Part shown: positions 1-10,025 of the stretch, piece after piece | Position numbering within the stretch: position 1 is the stretch's first letter | Layout of the letters: the number at the start of each line of letters is the position of its first letter | NCBI GenBank assembly: GCA_036936605.1 | Contig: JAUPFV010000001.1 | Span: forward strand, 245,208,925 to 245,272,924 | Reading direction: 5' to 3' | DNA length: 64,000 bases | DNA from: Limnanthes douglasii subsp. nivea | Taxonomy: Eukaryota; Streptophyta; Magnoliopsida; Brassicales; Limnanthaceae | Made by a program: the position numbers and the translations under genes | Notes under the pieces: model-generated | The model's database searches: none | What the model was told of the DNA's origin: nothing | What the model saw: the letters and a program-made list of their open reading frames with translations, nothing else

Positions 1-124
1 AATTAAAAACAACCAGGCTGCGTAATTCTCCCTTTACTCTCTACTCGAACATTAAACACCTACACACCTCCACAAACTCTAAACAAATTACAAATTTACC
101 CTCAGACGAAAATTAACCACACCA
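1..124 (+). repeat. T1 5' LTR, 3' portion only
   Basis: Matches the last part of the LTR at 9622-10025 almost base for base, from the AACCAGGCTGC stretch to the terminal CACACCA. The LTR end is placed at CA (123-124) because T4, whose target duplication is exact, has its LTR end at the same CACACCA. Confidence 0.92.
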
Positions 125-126
125 AA

Positions 127-144
127 TTGGCGACCACAGTGGGA
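127..144 (+). other. T1 primer-binding site
   Basis: TTGGCGACCACAGTGGGA lies two bases after the LTR end, the standard position for the minus-strand primer site. The TGG would pair with tRNA 3' CCA. From memory the site best resembles the 3' end of plant tRNA-Lys(CUU), about 14 of 17 positions; that assignment is an inference. Confidence 0.75.
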
Positions 145-196
145 GAGGAAGGTGCCTGAATTGAGCATTCGAAACCAACAAGAAAAGTCAGTCCGA

Positions 197-2538
197 ATGA
201 ATCCGGACGCCCCAAAAGTACCACTAGCTTTGCTTGAAGTGATGGGTGAAAACGATGAATACACCATCGAAGAGCGTGATAGATTAAAGGGTGAGATAGA
301 AGCTCTGAGGGCAGAAAAGGCTAAGATGGGCATGAAAGAAAAATCAAAAGCATCAGTTGCTCATCATACCGATAACCCTAGAGAGCATGAGCCTTCAAAG
401 ACTCATGTGAGTACCAAAAAGACTCATGCCAGCTCCAAAAAGTCTCACCGGTCTAAGCCAGTTGAGAGTTCTGACTCAGACTCAGAGTCTTCTAATAGCT
501 CCTCGGATGAGGAGGGAGTTGAAGAGTCCTTGTCCTCTAGCAGTGATGAGGGCCGAACTAAAAAGAAGCAAAAGTTGATAAAAAAATATTCAAGAAAAAG
601 GGATAGACATGGGAAATTGAAGAAGAATATTGGCAAAGGGTCATCTCACAGCCGGAGGCATGTAGACCAAATGCTGATGGATCCTTTTGCTTTCCACGAT
701 GAACCAGGTATCTTTGCAACTCCCAATGAGGATACTGTGTTCAGTCGTGGCCAAAATTGGAGACAATCTCCACTGTCTTCCAAAATTCTGTCCGGAAACC
801 TCCCTAAGAGGTTTGATAGCACTAAAATGGAAAAGTATGATGGCAGTACTGATCCAGACAACGATTTGGAGCAATTTAAAAACTTCATGATAAACTTTGA
901 TGATGACGACAAGATACTTTGTAGAGCATTCTCCCAATCCTTTCGGGGAGTACTCTAAAATGGTATAACAGCCTACCACAAGGTTGCATCAAGAATTTTG
1001 ATACCTTTTGGGTGGCCTTTCGAAGGCAGCTTGTTGGGAGTAAAGAGTTGAAGGGAAACGGGGACACAATAATCCATTGTGCCCAAGAACAGAACGAATC
1101 ATTGAAATAATACATAAGTCGTTTTGTAAACACCAAGAATGGGTTGGGTGATTGCTTCGAGCAAGTAGCAATAACATCCTTGAGACAGGGCTTTAACCCT
1201 AGGAATTTGGCTGATTCGGTGACTAGAAAGAAAGCCATGACTTGGGGAGGTTTGCTGAATCAGGTTGGAAAGCAGATTAACGTTGATGAAATAAAGAAAA
1301 CTAGGGTGCACAGGCAGGTGAGGTCTGCCCCGGTTGCACCAAACCCCAATCAGAATCAGTCCGGGAACAAGGCAAAGGAGACCGGACAAGGGCATAGCAG
1401 GGCTAAAGCTCAATCTCAGCCAGCTGCACCTGCTCATAGTCAACAATCCAGAAATAAGAGAGGACTTTGGGTTCAACCGGAGTGGTTTGCAGAATTGAAA
1501 GAAAGTGTGGCCACCATTTATGATAAAACAAAGGAAGAGGTACACTATAGAAGACCGGCCGCACTGCAATCTCCTAAAGAATATCGTAATAACTCTTTCT
1601 GCCAGTATCACAATGATACTGGCCATACCACCGATGATTGTATATCCTTGAAACAAAAAGTTCAGAACTTGATTGAAAGGGGAAAGCTGGGGGCATATGT
1701 CAAAAGAAGAGGAGGTAATATGCATGGCAATACTCACCGGGTTGGTCCAAGCAATGCTGCTTCGGAGGGAGCTGTGGTTAGAATCGAAAGGTTTGTTGTG
1801 GAATCATAATACTTGGATCCGGATCCAACTCAAAATAGAGTGGGTGCCATTGAGGAATGTTCTAGAACACTCTCCGGGCTCATTAAGTTTTTTGAGTCGC
1901 TTACAATTTTCGGAGGGGATACTATGACAGCTCCTACTGCTTCTTCGAGGAAGAGGCATGTTCATAATTTAGCTACCCAGCTAGAGGGAGGCATGACCTC
2001 CTATCAGTCGTAAATTCCATTCCCCTTCATTGTTTTCGATGAAGATGACTTAAGAGATATAGCTCGCCCTCATGAAGATGCTATTGTCATAGGAGCATCC
2101 ATTGGGGGCAATGACATAAGACGAATCTTGGTGGATACTGGAAGCTCAGCCAATATCCTCTTCTTAACCACTTACAAGAAAATGAAAAATCCAGCCGTAA
2201 TTCAGCGTTCGGACAGATCAATTGTGGGCTTTACTGGCAGCTCAGCAGATGTGATCGGGGAGTTTGAAGAGGAAGTTTTGTTGGGCAAGGGCCCTTTCAA
2301 GAAGATGGTCAGGATACTTTTTATTGTGGTAGACAGTCCCACTTGCTATAATGCTATTTCAGGGAGGTCTTGGTTCTCTAGGATGCATGCAGTGGCTTCG
2401 ACAGTCCACCAGTGTTTGAAATATGCTGTTCAAGGACAAGTGGGAGTTGTCCGAAGCAGTCAAAAGGTTGCAAGAGAATGTTATGCTATAGCCCTGGCTC
2501 CCCGGACGTTGGGGGCAGTTTGTACCAACGAGCAATAA
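197..2538 (+). pseudogene. T1 gag and protease (broken)
   Basis: First part of a gag-pol polyprotein. The ATG at 197 is chosen because T3 (19080) and T4 (51743) have it at the same place. The N terminus is charged, with a Ser/Asp/Glu-rich tract (about 460-560) and basic runs. A retrotransposon gag core (about 800-1140) includes a WYNSLP motif. The nucleocapsid knuckle CX2HX4HX4C is intact from about 1600. An aspartic protease follows with DTG at 2134-2142 and a later GRSW motif. Lesions: frameshift with stop near 950, TAA at 1108, TAA at 1807, stop near 2011. The frame ends at TAA 2536-2538, a position shared by all four copies. Confidence 0.9.
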
Positions 2539-2544
2539 CAGTTT
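2536..2544 (+). other. T1 stop codon shared between copies at the protease/RT boundary
   Basis: In-frame TAA CAG TTT. The RT reading frame continues in the same frame straight after it. T2, T3 and T4 have TAG at the aligned codon, followed by CAA TTG, CAA TTG and CAT TTG. Other stops in these copies are private. It could be a leaky stop or mark an intron; see findings. Confidence 0.6.
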
Positions 2545-4466
2545 GAGGGGCTTTCTGGGGGTGAGGGTGAAATTGATAACCCCAGAGAGACCCCTGGAGT
2601 ATTGATACCAGTTGAAGAGGTTGAAACACATTCTTTAGAAGAAGGGAAAAGTGTCAAGATAGGGTCTAAAATGCCACCCGACCTGAAAAATAAGATGTTA
2701 AAGTTTTTGAAAAACCATCAGCATGTTTTTGCTTGGTGCAATGCTGATGCTACTGGGGTTCCAGCAGATGTTATATCACATCACCTATATGTCCGGAGAA
2801 ACATAGCACCAGTGGTACAAAAGAGAAGGGCTTTTTCCAAGGAAAAGGCTGATGTTATTGTGCAAGAGGTTGACAGGCTCACAAAGATGGGGCATATCAA
2901 GGAATCTCAATATCCTTTGTGGAATGCCAATCCGGTCTTGGCGAAAAAGAAAAATGGAAAGTGGCGTATGTGCATTGACTTCACAGATCTCAATAGGGCT
3001 TGCCCAAAAGATTTGTATCCAGTTCCCCAGATTGACCAGCTAGTAGACTCCACCTCTGGGAATAAGCTACTATCCTTTATGGATGCTTTCTCCGGATACA
3101 ATCAGATCCAAGTAGATCCGAAGGATCAGGAGCATACCACATTTGTCACTGAGAGGGGTCTTCATTGCTATAAGGTAATGCCATTTGGGCTGAAAAATGC
3201 TGGGGCTACTTATCAGAGATTGGTGAACAAGGCCTTTGCTGATCAAATTGGAAGAAATATGGAAGTATACATCGATGACTTGATGGTGAAAAGTGTGGAT
3301 GAGCAATTGCACTTGGCTGACCTCCAAGAAACGTTTTACCAACTTGGTAAAAGTGAATTTGAAGCTAAATCCAGAAAAATGTGTGTTCGGAGTGCAATCC
3401 GGGAAGTTCCTAGGTTATATAATAAATGAGTAAGGGATACATCCCGATCCGGAACAGCTTAATGCTCTATTCCAAATAGAGCCTCCTCGGAATATTAAAT
3501 AAGTGCAACAATTGACGGGGAGGTTAGCTGCTTTAAACCGATTTATCTCAAGGTCATCGGACATATGCGCCCCGTTTTTTCAAACTTTGAAGGGTGCAAG
3601 GGGATTTGACTGGACCTCATAGTGTGATGAGGCCTTCAATGAGATTAAGAAACATCTGTCCTCCCCCAAAACCTTATTTAAACCAATTGATGGAGAGACA
3701 CTCTTCGTATATTTGGCAGTTTCAAGTTGTGCCATCAGTGCTGTGTTGGTAAGAGAGGTGGATAACTACCCCCATCCCGTATACTACATCAGCAAGAGCT
3801 TGATAGATGCAGAAAAGCGTTATTTGAAACTCGAAAAATTAGCGCTAGCCCTGGTAATAGCTGCAAGGAAGATGAGGCCTTATTTCCAGGCTCATCCTAT
3901 TAACGTCCGAACATCTTTTCCTTTGAAGAATGTTCTCCAAAAGGCAGACATTTCAAGTAGAATGACTAAGTGGTTGGTAGAATTAAGGGATTTCGATATA
4001 GATTTTGCTCCCCCAACAGCAGTCAAGGCCCAAGTTGTGGCTGATTTTTTAGTTGAATTCCACTCTGACAGAGATTCGGAGCAGACTACTGAGATGAAAG
4101 ACAAAAAGGTCTGGGTCGTCCGGACGGATGGTGGATCCAGCACTATGGGATGTGGTGCAGGGGTGTGCTTAACTTCTCCATATGGTGACAAAATGTACCA
4201 GGCTATATGTTTTGCTTTCAGGGCTTCCAATAATGAGTTCGAATACGAAGCAGCTATAGCTGGTTTAAAGTTAGCTTATATTTGTGGGGCTAAAAGGGTC
4301 AAGCTAATGAGTGACTCCCAGCTTCTTATCCATCATGCTCAAGGTCAATCTGAGGCTAAAAAGGAGCAACTAGTGAAGTATTTACTTCTTCTTAAAAATA
4401 AAGCACTCAAGTTTAAAAGCATTTTTTATGAGCATATACCCCGGACAGAGAATGAATTAGCAGATT
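2539..4466 (+). pseudogene. T1 reverse transcriptase, RNase H and additional (archaeal-type) RNase H
   Basis: Copies element RNA to DNA and degrades the RNA strand. The RT has the KKKNGKWRMCIDFTDLN and MPFGLKNAGATYQRL blocks and the catalytic YIDD at 3268-3279. The first RNase H covers about 3570-4050. The second starts near 4108 with RTDGGSSTMGCGAG and keeps the MSDSQLLIHHAQG block; this domain is a Tat-lineage mark. Lesions: frameshift near 3335, stops near 3427, 3499 and 3619, and TGA near 4466 at the end of the second RNase H. The RT core is the best-preserved segment (2602-3330 open). Confidence 0.92.
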
Positions 4467-4540
4467 GATCGACAACCATAGCTTACACAGAGTCATATCC
4501 ATGGATCCATGTACTGGAGAGCCCCTCCATTCAACTTAAT

Positions 4541-5826
4541 GTGGGTAAGGAGGAAGAAATTTTTGAAGTACAGATGAAGCAACCTCAGGATTGGAGATTT
4601 CCTCTCCTACAATACCTCTCCGATGGCATCTTGCCTCCGGATAAATTGCTAGCGAGAAAAATGAAACACAAGGCTCGTGGTTTTATCATACTAAGAGACA
4701 TTCTGTATAGAAAGTCTTACAGTAAACCTCTTCTGCGGTGTTTGGGGGATGATGAGTCTCAAGTAGTCCTCTCCGAATTGCATGATGGTGAGTGATCAGC
4801 TCACTGTGGATTTAGGGCTCTAACAAGGAGAGTTTTACTAGCCGACTACTATTGGCCATCTATTATGTAGGATGCTAAAGAGCTGGTAAGAAGGTGTGAT
4901 CCATGCCAGAGATATAGCAATGAAATTCATGTCCCAGCTATCCCTTTAGAGTCAATTTCTGAGCCTATACCTTTTGCTCGATGGGGGTTGGATTTAGTGG
5001 GCCCTCTCCCTATGGCGTCTAGAGGGCGCAGAACTATAATTGTTGTAATAGATTACTTTTTGAAGTAGATTGAAGCAGCCCCTCTGGCAGGAACAACATC
5101 AAAAGATGTCATAAAATTCATTTTATCCAACATCTGTTGCAGATTTGGTGTTCCACAAAAGATAACGACAGACAATGGACCACAGTTCGACAATAGGGAT
5201 ATGGAGAGTTTTTGTGCCTGAAGGGGTATACAACATTGTTTCTCTTCACATTTCCACCCACAAGCAAATGGTCAGGTTGAAGTGGCTAACAGAACTACAC
5301 TGTCCGGTTTAAAGAAGAATCTGGAAGGAGCGCTGGAAAGTGGCCTAGCTATTTATAAGAGGTCTTGTGGGCCTACCGGACAACACCTGGGGCTGCAACA
5401 CAGGAGTCACCATTTGCTTTGGTCTATGGGATGTATGCAATAGATCTCATAGAAGAAACTCTCCTATCATTTCGGGTTCACAACTTCTCTGAATGCGCTA
5501 ACGAAGTAGCAATCACACGTCAGCTTGACCTGGTAGAGGAAAGACAAGTCAAAGCTCACCTTAGAGCTGCACACTATCACGGTTTGATGAGAAGTAGATT
5601 TGCTTCTAGAATTAAAAGAAGAGATTTCCAGCTGGGGGACAAGGTATTGAGGAAAGTCTTCTTACACACTAAAGAGAAGCTGCTCGGCAAACTGGTCCCA
5701 ACTTGGGAATGACCTTATATGGTTGTTGAAAGGCTTAAACCTGGAACATATTGGCTAGAAGACAAGGATGGAAGAATTTTGACCCACCCTTGGAATATTG
5801 AACATCTCCGGATGTACTTGGAGTAG
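4541..5826 (+). pseudogene. T1 integrase (broken)
   Basis: Joins the DNA copy to the host chromosome. A linker is followed by the HHCC zinc module (ELHDG..., then CDPCQRY), then the DDE core: first Asp in WGLDLVGPL, second in TDNGPQF, Glu in NGQVEV. The C-terminal part (5365-5712) is open. The frame ends in WNIEHLRMYLE and TAG at 5824. Lesions: TGA near 4793, TAG near 4868, TAG near 5066, TGA near 5219, frameshift near 5335, TAA near 5355, TGA near 5710. Confidence 0.9.
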
Positions 5827-6330
5827 CATCTGTGTAAATATTTACTTGTTTAAACATCCATGTAAATATTTGGGGGCATATTCTTTCCTACCCTGGTGGC
5901 ACGGGGAGGTTTTAATGAGGTGTCCGGGATTTTTAATGAAATTTGATGCCTTCTTAAAAAAATTTCCGAAGTGTTCTTACTTTGTTTTTTGTCACACCAT
6001 CTGGATTGAAGTAAAAGAATGATGGCCACTTAAACATTTGTCATCGGAGAACTTAAACTCTCTCACTTTAGATTGTTCATGAAATAACTAAGGGCTATTT
6101 AAACACTAGCCACCAAAATTAAAACAAACTATGAAAGGATGCGAGAATTGTGCAAAATAAAAGTATTCATTAAAATAACTTAAGTGCCTTGGCCTTCCAA
6201 GGACTTTTAAATTGTCAAACAAAGCAAAAGATCTATCCGGTCAGATACCGGACACAATAACAAGAAGAATGGCTTGGCCTTCCAAGGACTTTAGTTTAGA
6301 TAACATAAAAGTAAAAAGATAATTCATAAT
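5827..6330. other. T1 convergent spacer with two conserved hairpins
   Basis: Spacer between the end of pol (plus) and the end of the antisense gene (minus). It starts with a TGTAAATATT direct repeat and a GGGGGCATA block that all copies share. It holds two copies of an inverted repeat: CCTTGGCCTTCCAAGG at 6187-6202 and gCTTGGCCTTCCAAGG at 6272-6287. No open frame of note apart from a short one at 5798-6022, which I do not support as a gene. Confidence 0.7.
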
Positions 6331-9293
6331 TTAAGACTGGGCCTTTGAAGGTGGCTCAGCCTCACTTATATTCTTCTTCCCCTTGGGATCGTCTTTCTCT
6401 TCAGGAGGGCCCTCCCCGGTATTTTCTTCTGCCTCGTCAAAAGAGGAAGCACTGGAATAGTCATGCAACTCTCCGTCAGCCATGGTGTGGAAGGGAAGGT
6501 CTTCGTACTCTATGTGAAGCCACAAATCTCCCAAGTTCCTCTTCGGGAACTTCTCATGGAAGAGCAGGACCATGTCCGATTTCACCTTGGCATACATTTG
6601 CTCTTGAGTATCTATTACGTTGTTGGCATAAGCATCAATCTTGGCCTGGATTTTGGCCTCTTGCTCTCTTAGCAGATCAGCTTTCTCCTCTGCAGCCTCG
6701 GACACTGTGTTCTCAAGTGCAATCTTGTCATTTGTCAAGTTGTGAATGACTTGATCCTTGGCCTTGACCTCCTCTTTTGAAGAAGTGAGATCTTTCTCTA
6801 CTCCCGACAACTTCTCCCGGAGCTCCTTGATAGTATCTTCCAGAGTAGCAACTTTGGTGGTCCTCCCCTCTTGGTTCTTTTTTAGCTCCTCATTCTCCCC
6901 CTTTAGAATGTCAGTATGTTGAGTGGCAGTAAGAAGGTCATCGGACAGCCTCTCCTTATCAGACTTGAGGTCTTTGATAATATCTGCCTGACTTCGAACA
7001 TGCTTCTCCAACACAAGCACCGGCTGAACAATACTTAATATAGAGTGAGCTATAATGTCCCTTTCACTTGAAACAGTAAAAGTCTTACCATTAAAAGTGA
7101 CGGTGTTTGAAGTACTCAGAGGGAGGTAAGGCCGAGCAAAATCATCTCTGCGGAGGTTGACAAAGTAGTCACCAAGCCCACCAAGACCAGTGATGTCAAC
7201 CCCATCAATGCTAAGGCCTCCCCCTTCGACCTCGTCGGTTTGAAAGTCACCAGGGATCTCCTCTACTTGTGTTGGATCAGTGGGATCAACATGGGGAAGA
7301 GGCTCTGGAGGCCGGAGAGAAAGTTCATCACCCTTAGAGGTCTTCTTCTTCTTGGCCTCCCTCTCATTGCTTTCAGCTCCCCGTTTTCGGTCTCTTTTGG
7401 GAGCCCTTGGGGGTTTTGGGGAGTGAACCTCTTGCCTAACACTCTCCTGCTCTACCACTTCTAAGAGAGCAACATCTATCTGGCTTGGGGCTGGCCCCTT
7501 CGGATTTGTTGAAATAGCTTCCTCCACCTCAGCAGGGTCCGCTCCACCTACCACTTTCTTGCCCTTCTTCTTCTTGCCCTTCATCTTACTCGGGGCCTTG
7601 GCACGGCCTGACAAGTAAAGTGTCCCATCCGGTTCGTGTGTTCTCTTAAGGACGACATCCGGAGGGGGAGGAGTGGTGAGTTCTTCCCATGACAAGTCCC
7701 TCCGGCCAGTAGTGTTCCAGAGGTGAGACCTTGCTAAGTTGCCTCCTGTGAAAGCATCATGGAACCGGTTTCCCCACCTTTCAGCAGCCCAAGTGTTGAT
7801 CTTGGTGCAAGTGGTCTGCCCGGACTTTAGGTAGTCATTGAAGTCCATGGGCAGTTCTGCTAAGGAAAAGACAAGATCAATCAGTTTAAGCAAATTTGAT
7901 AAAAGAAGAGATAAGAATATAAAGTAGGAGCCTTACAATCACTCCTCCATCTCCTGGTGAGGAGACTTGGGTTGACTCCGGCTTTGATTTTCCTCCCGTT
8001 CTCCCAAGCACCACTTACGAACATGAATTGAGTCCTCCAATTCCTCTCTGACTCTAGCAGGTCATCCACTGCTTTGAAGTTATCCCCCATGTTGAAGTGA
8101 TAGAAGGGGATGTGGTGGTTTCTGCAGAGACTGGCCACAACAGCAAACTCCTCCATTGGTAGAGGAATCCCGGAGAGCCTAGAGGCCATAATACAGGCCA
8201 TGAGGGTGTACCAAGCATTGGGACTCAGCTGGCTTGGATAGAGCTTTATCAGATGAAAGTATCTGACAATCTCTGGGTCCAAGGGAAATCTGAGCACCTA
8301 GTTAAACAGCTCCGTGAAGATAACTATCTCGCTCAGCTTGCAGTCCATGGGGGTTTCGGGGTTTATGGGGATTCTTATCTTCACGTTCTCTGGAATTCCC
8401 CACTTCGTACGCATTCGGCCCAACTCAGCTGTGTGGATGAAGGCATAGTTGATCTTTTACACGGCAAGGAGATACTTAACATTGACCTTGTGGAAACAAG
8501 GTCCCACCCTTCCTTCAAGACACTCCGGCAGATCCGGATGCCTCAAGCACAACTTTTCCTTGCCTTTATCCTTTTGGGCAGCAACAACACTACTAGTCTG
8601 TCCGGAAGGTTCAGACTCAAATGAAGCCTCTTCGATAGAGTCCGCCATTATTTCCTCCATAATTGAGGAAGGGTTTTCAGTCGCAGTGGTGAGATGGAGG
8701 TTTGGATTTGGCTCAGCCTGACTTCCGGACTGATAAGATTCAGTATTCTCTTGGTTCCTGGCCTCCGGTTGGGGCTCTGATATAGACGTTTCTCTTCGGG
8801 GACTTGACCCAGTGCCCTCCAGACCGGATAGCCTGTCCCTGGGTGCCCTAATGGGTACTTCTGACCCAATACTACTGTCCTTGGCACCTGATACAGGGGT
8901 GCCCTTAGAAGCCTGCCCTTTGACCAACCGGCCTTTGCTCCGATCAACTAGCTTGTGAGGAGAGGTTTCAGCATCATACCCCATGGCTAAAAATGGGGAG
9001 GGTTTTTTAAAGTTGGTGACTGTTAAACCTGGCTCAACGACGGGTCCCGACTCTTGAACCGAAGAACCTGAGATGATAGGGGAAAGACTGGTTTGAAACA
9101 ATTTCTTCGGTTTAACACCCTTTGTGGAGGAAGAACCTTGGTCTGACTCTGTGGCTGAGGTTGCTGGTTTGTCGATGGGGGAAATGGATAAGCCTACTGC
9201 AATGCGCCTTTCCCTTTCGACTTTTTTCGCTTTATCTAATTCAGATAGGTTGAGCCACCCGCCTTTGATCAGAGCGTTCCTAGCCGTGAACAT
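6331..9293 (-). pseudogene. T1 antisense gene (aORF), two exons, two internal stops
   Basis: Runs opposite to gag-pol. The ATG at 9293 is shared by all copies (MFTARNAL start). Exon 1 is 9293-7937. A 77-bp intron (7936-7860) has GTAAG at its 5' end and TTAG at its 3' end; removing it joins codon phase 1. Exon 2 is 7859-6331. The product would be 961 codons with stops at about codons 279 and 332 and no frameshift; exon 2 is fully open. Seen: a Ser/Pro-rich N terminus, a globular block (about 250-500) with RFPLDPEIV and LSPNAWYTLMACIMASRLSGIP, two Lys/Arg clusters (about 543-553 and 606-624, NLS-like), a long coiled coil (about 731-881), and an acidic tail. The globular block resembles the plant putative gypsy-type transposase family; this is from memory and function is unknown. 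Antisense ORFs between pol and the 3' LTR are known in Tat elements. Confidence 0.82.
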
Positions 9294-9621
9294 AAGGGAG
9301 TCTTGATTCCTAGGAGAATTCGAAAAGATTAGTAATGATTAAAAGACGGCGCTGATGTCACCTTCATTAATGAAGAGGTTGCTTTTCAAAGAAGGTGGGT
9401 GCAAAATTCAAGGTGACAAAACGGCTAAAACAACCAACCAAGGAGTGACACGTGTCCCATAAACTTTGGCAGAAAACCGTGTAGATTATCAGAGCTTTTT
9501 TAGTCTGGATAAAGCCATAACATAATTCGAAAACCTGTCCGGGTAAAACTACCACTGACATCGGACTGTTTTTCAGGTTTTTGACAAAGGTATTTGAACA
9601 AACACCTAAAAAAGGGGCTCC
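9294..9621 (-). promoter_or_regulatory. T1 aORF upstream region with G-box, TATA lost
   Basis: Region between the antisense ATG and the 3' LTR. CACGTG (9449-9454, in GACACGTGTCC) and TGATGTCA (9353-9360, a one-base decay of TGACGTCA) align with sites in T2-T4. The segment carrying the TATA box in T2, T3 and T4 is missing here: the ATG is followed upstream by a shorter spacer. The polypurine tract AAAAAAGGGGCT ends at the LTR. Confidence 0.6.
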
Positions 9622-10025
9622 TGATGAGTCCGAATATTGCTACCTCTCTGGACGGGGCAGTTCGGACTAAGATCACCAGACCGGACAGGGTAGTTCGAAC
9701 ACCTTACCCATTGGACTGTTCGAACAAGGACTAAAGTACTTAAAAACTTAAACACATCTTGACTAAGCTGCTTGCTCTCCTACTAAGAGCTCATGGGTCC
9801 TTGAACATGACCCGGGTCCATTAAACATGACCCGAAAGCTCATAAAGCCCAAATACAAGGGTATAAATACCCAACCACCCGCATTAAATATGGGTAATGA
9901 AAATTAAATACAACCAGGCTGCTTAATTCTCCCTCTACTCTCTACTCGAACATTAAACACCTACATACCTCCACAAACTCTAAACAAATTACAAATTTAC
10001 CCTCATACGAAAATTAACCACACCA
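9622..10025 (+). repeat. T1 3' LTR
   Basis: 404 bp, TGATGAGTCC...CACACCA, preceded by the polypurine tract. It has a TATA box (TATAAATA, 9862-9869). The downstream flank begins TAATC, in the middle of RT coding sequence, so the LTR end is also an insertion boundary. Confidence 0.93.

Larger units (their letters stand above)
1..10025 (+). mobile_element. Tat-type Ty3/gypsy element T1 (5' edge cut by window)
   Basis: An LTR retrotransposon whose 5' LTR is cut by the window start. Order: LTR end (1-124), primer site, gag, protease, RT, RNase H, second RNase H, integrase, convergent spacer, antisense gene, polypurine tract (about 9607-9621), 3' LTR (9622-10025). The RT-RNase H-aRNH-integrase order and the CX2HX4HX4C gag knuckle are characteristic of the Tat lineage of plant Ty3/gypsy elements. 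The right flank is RT coding sequence of another element, so T1 is inserted in an older relative. Sense coding is broken by about 16 stops or frameshifts, so it cannot make its own polyprotein. Confidence 0.93.

Noticed and set aside
885..1737. Long minus-strand frames across gag (885-1238, 1099-1737) and many similar frames elsewhere.
   Set aside because: They lie opposite well-recognised gag and pol domains, match no family and are not kept between copies.
6331..7893. The 3' ORF of the Tat elements as an envelope gene, making them endogenous viruses.
   Set aside because: It lies on the opposite strand and has no signal peptide or membrane segment, only basic and coiled-coil features.
8253..8721. 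Plus-strand frames at 8253-8624, 8449-8721, 26322-26693 and 26518-26805, which are partly similar between T1 and T3.
   Set aside because: They are complements of the antisense gene's conserved block. Their similarity follows from that, and the antisense frame is the longer one with splice sites.
9621..9680. CTGATGAGTCC at the LTR start looks like the hammerhead ribozyme core (CUGAUGA plus a stem II).
   Set aside because: No GAAA follows the would-be stem II and no matching stem I/III is visible in any of the LTRs. The motif is simply the conserved LTR start after the polypurine tract.
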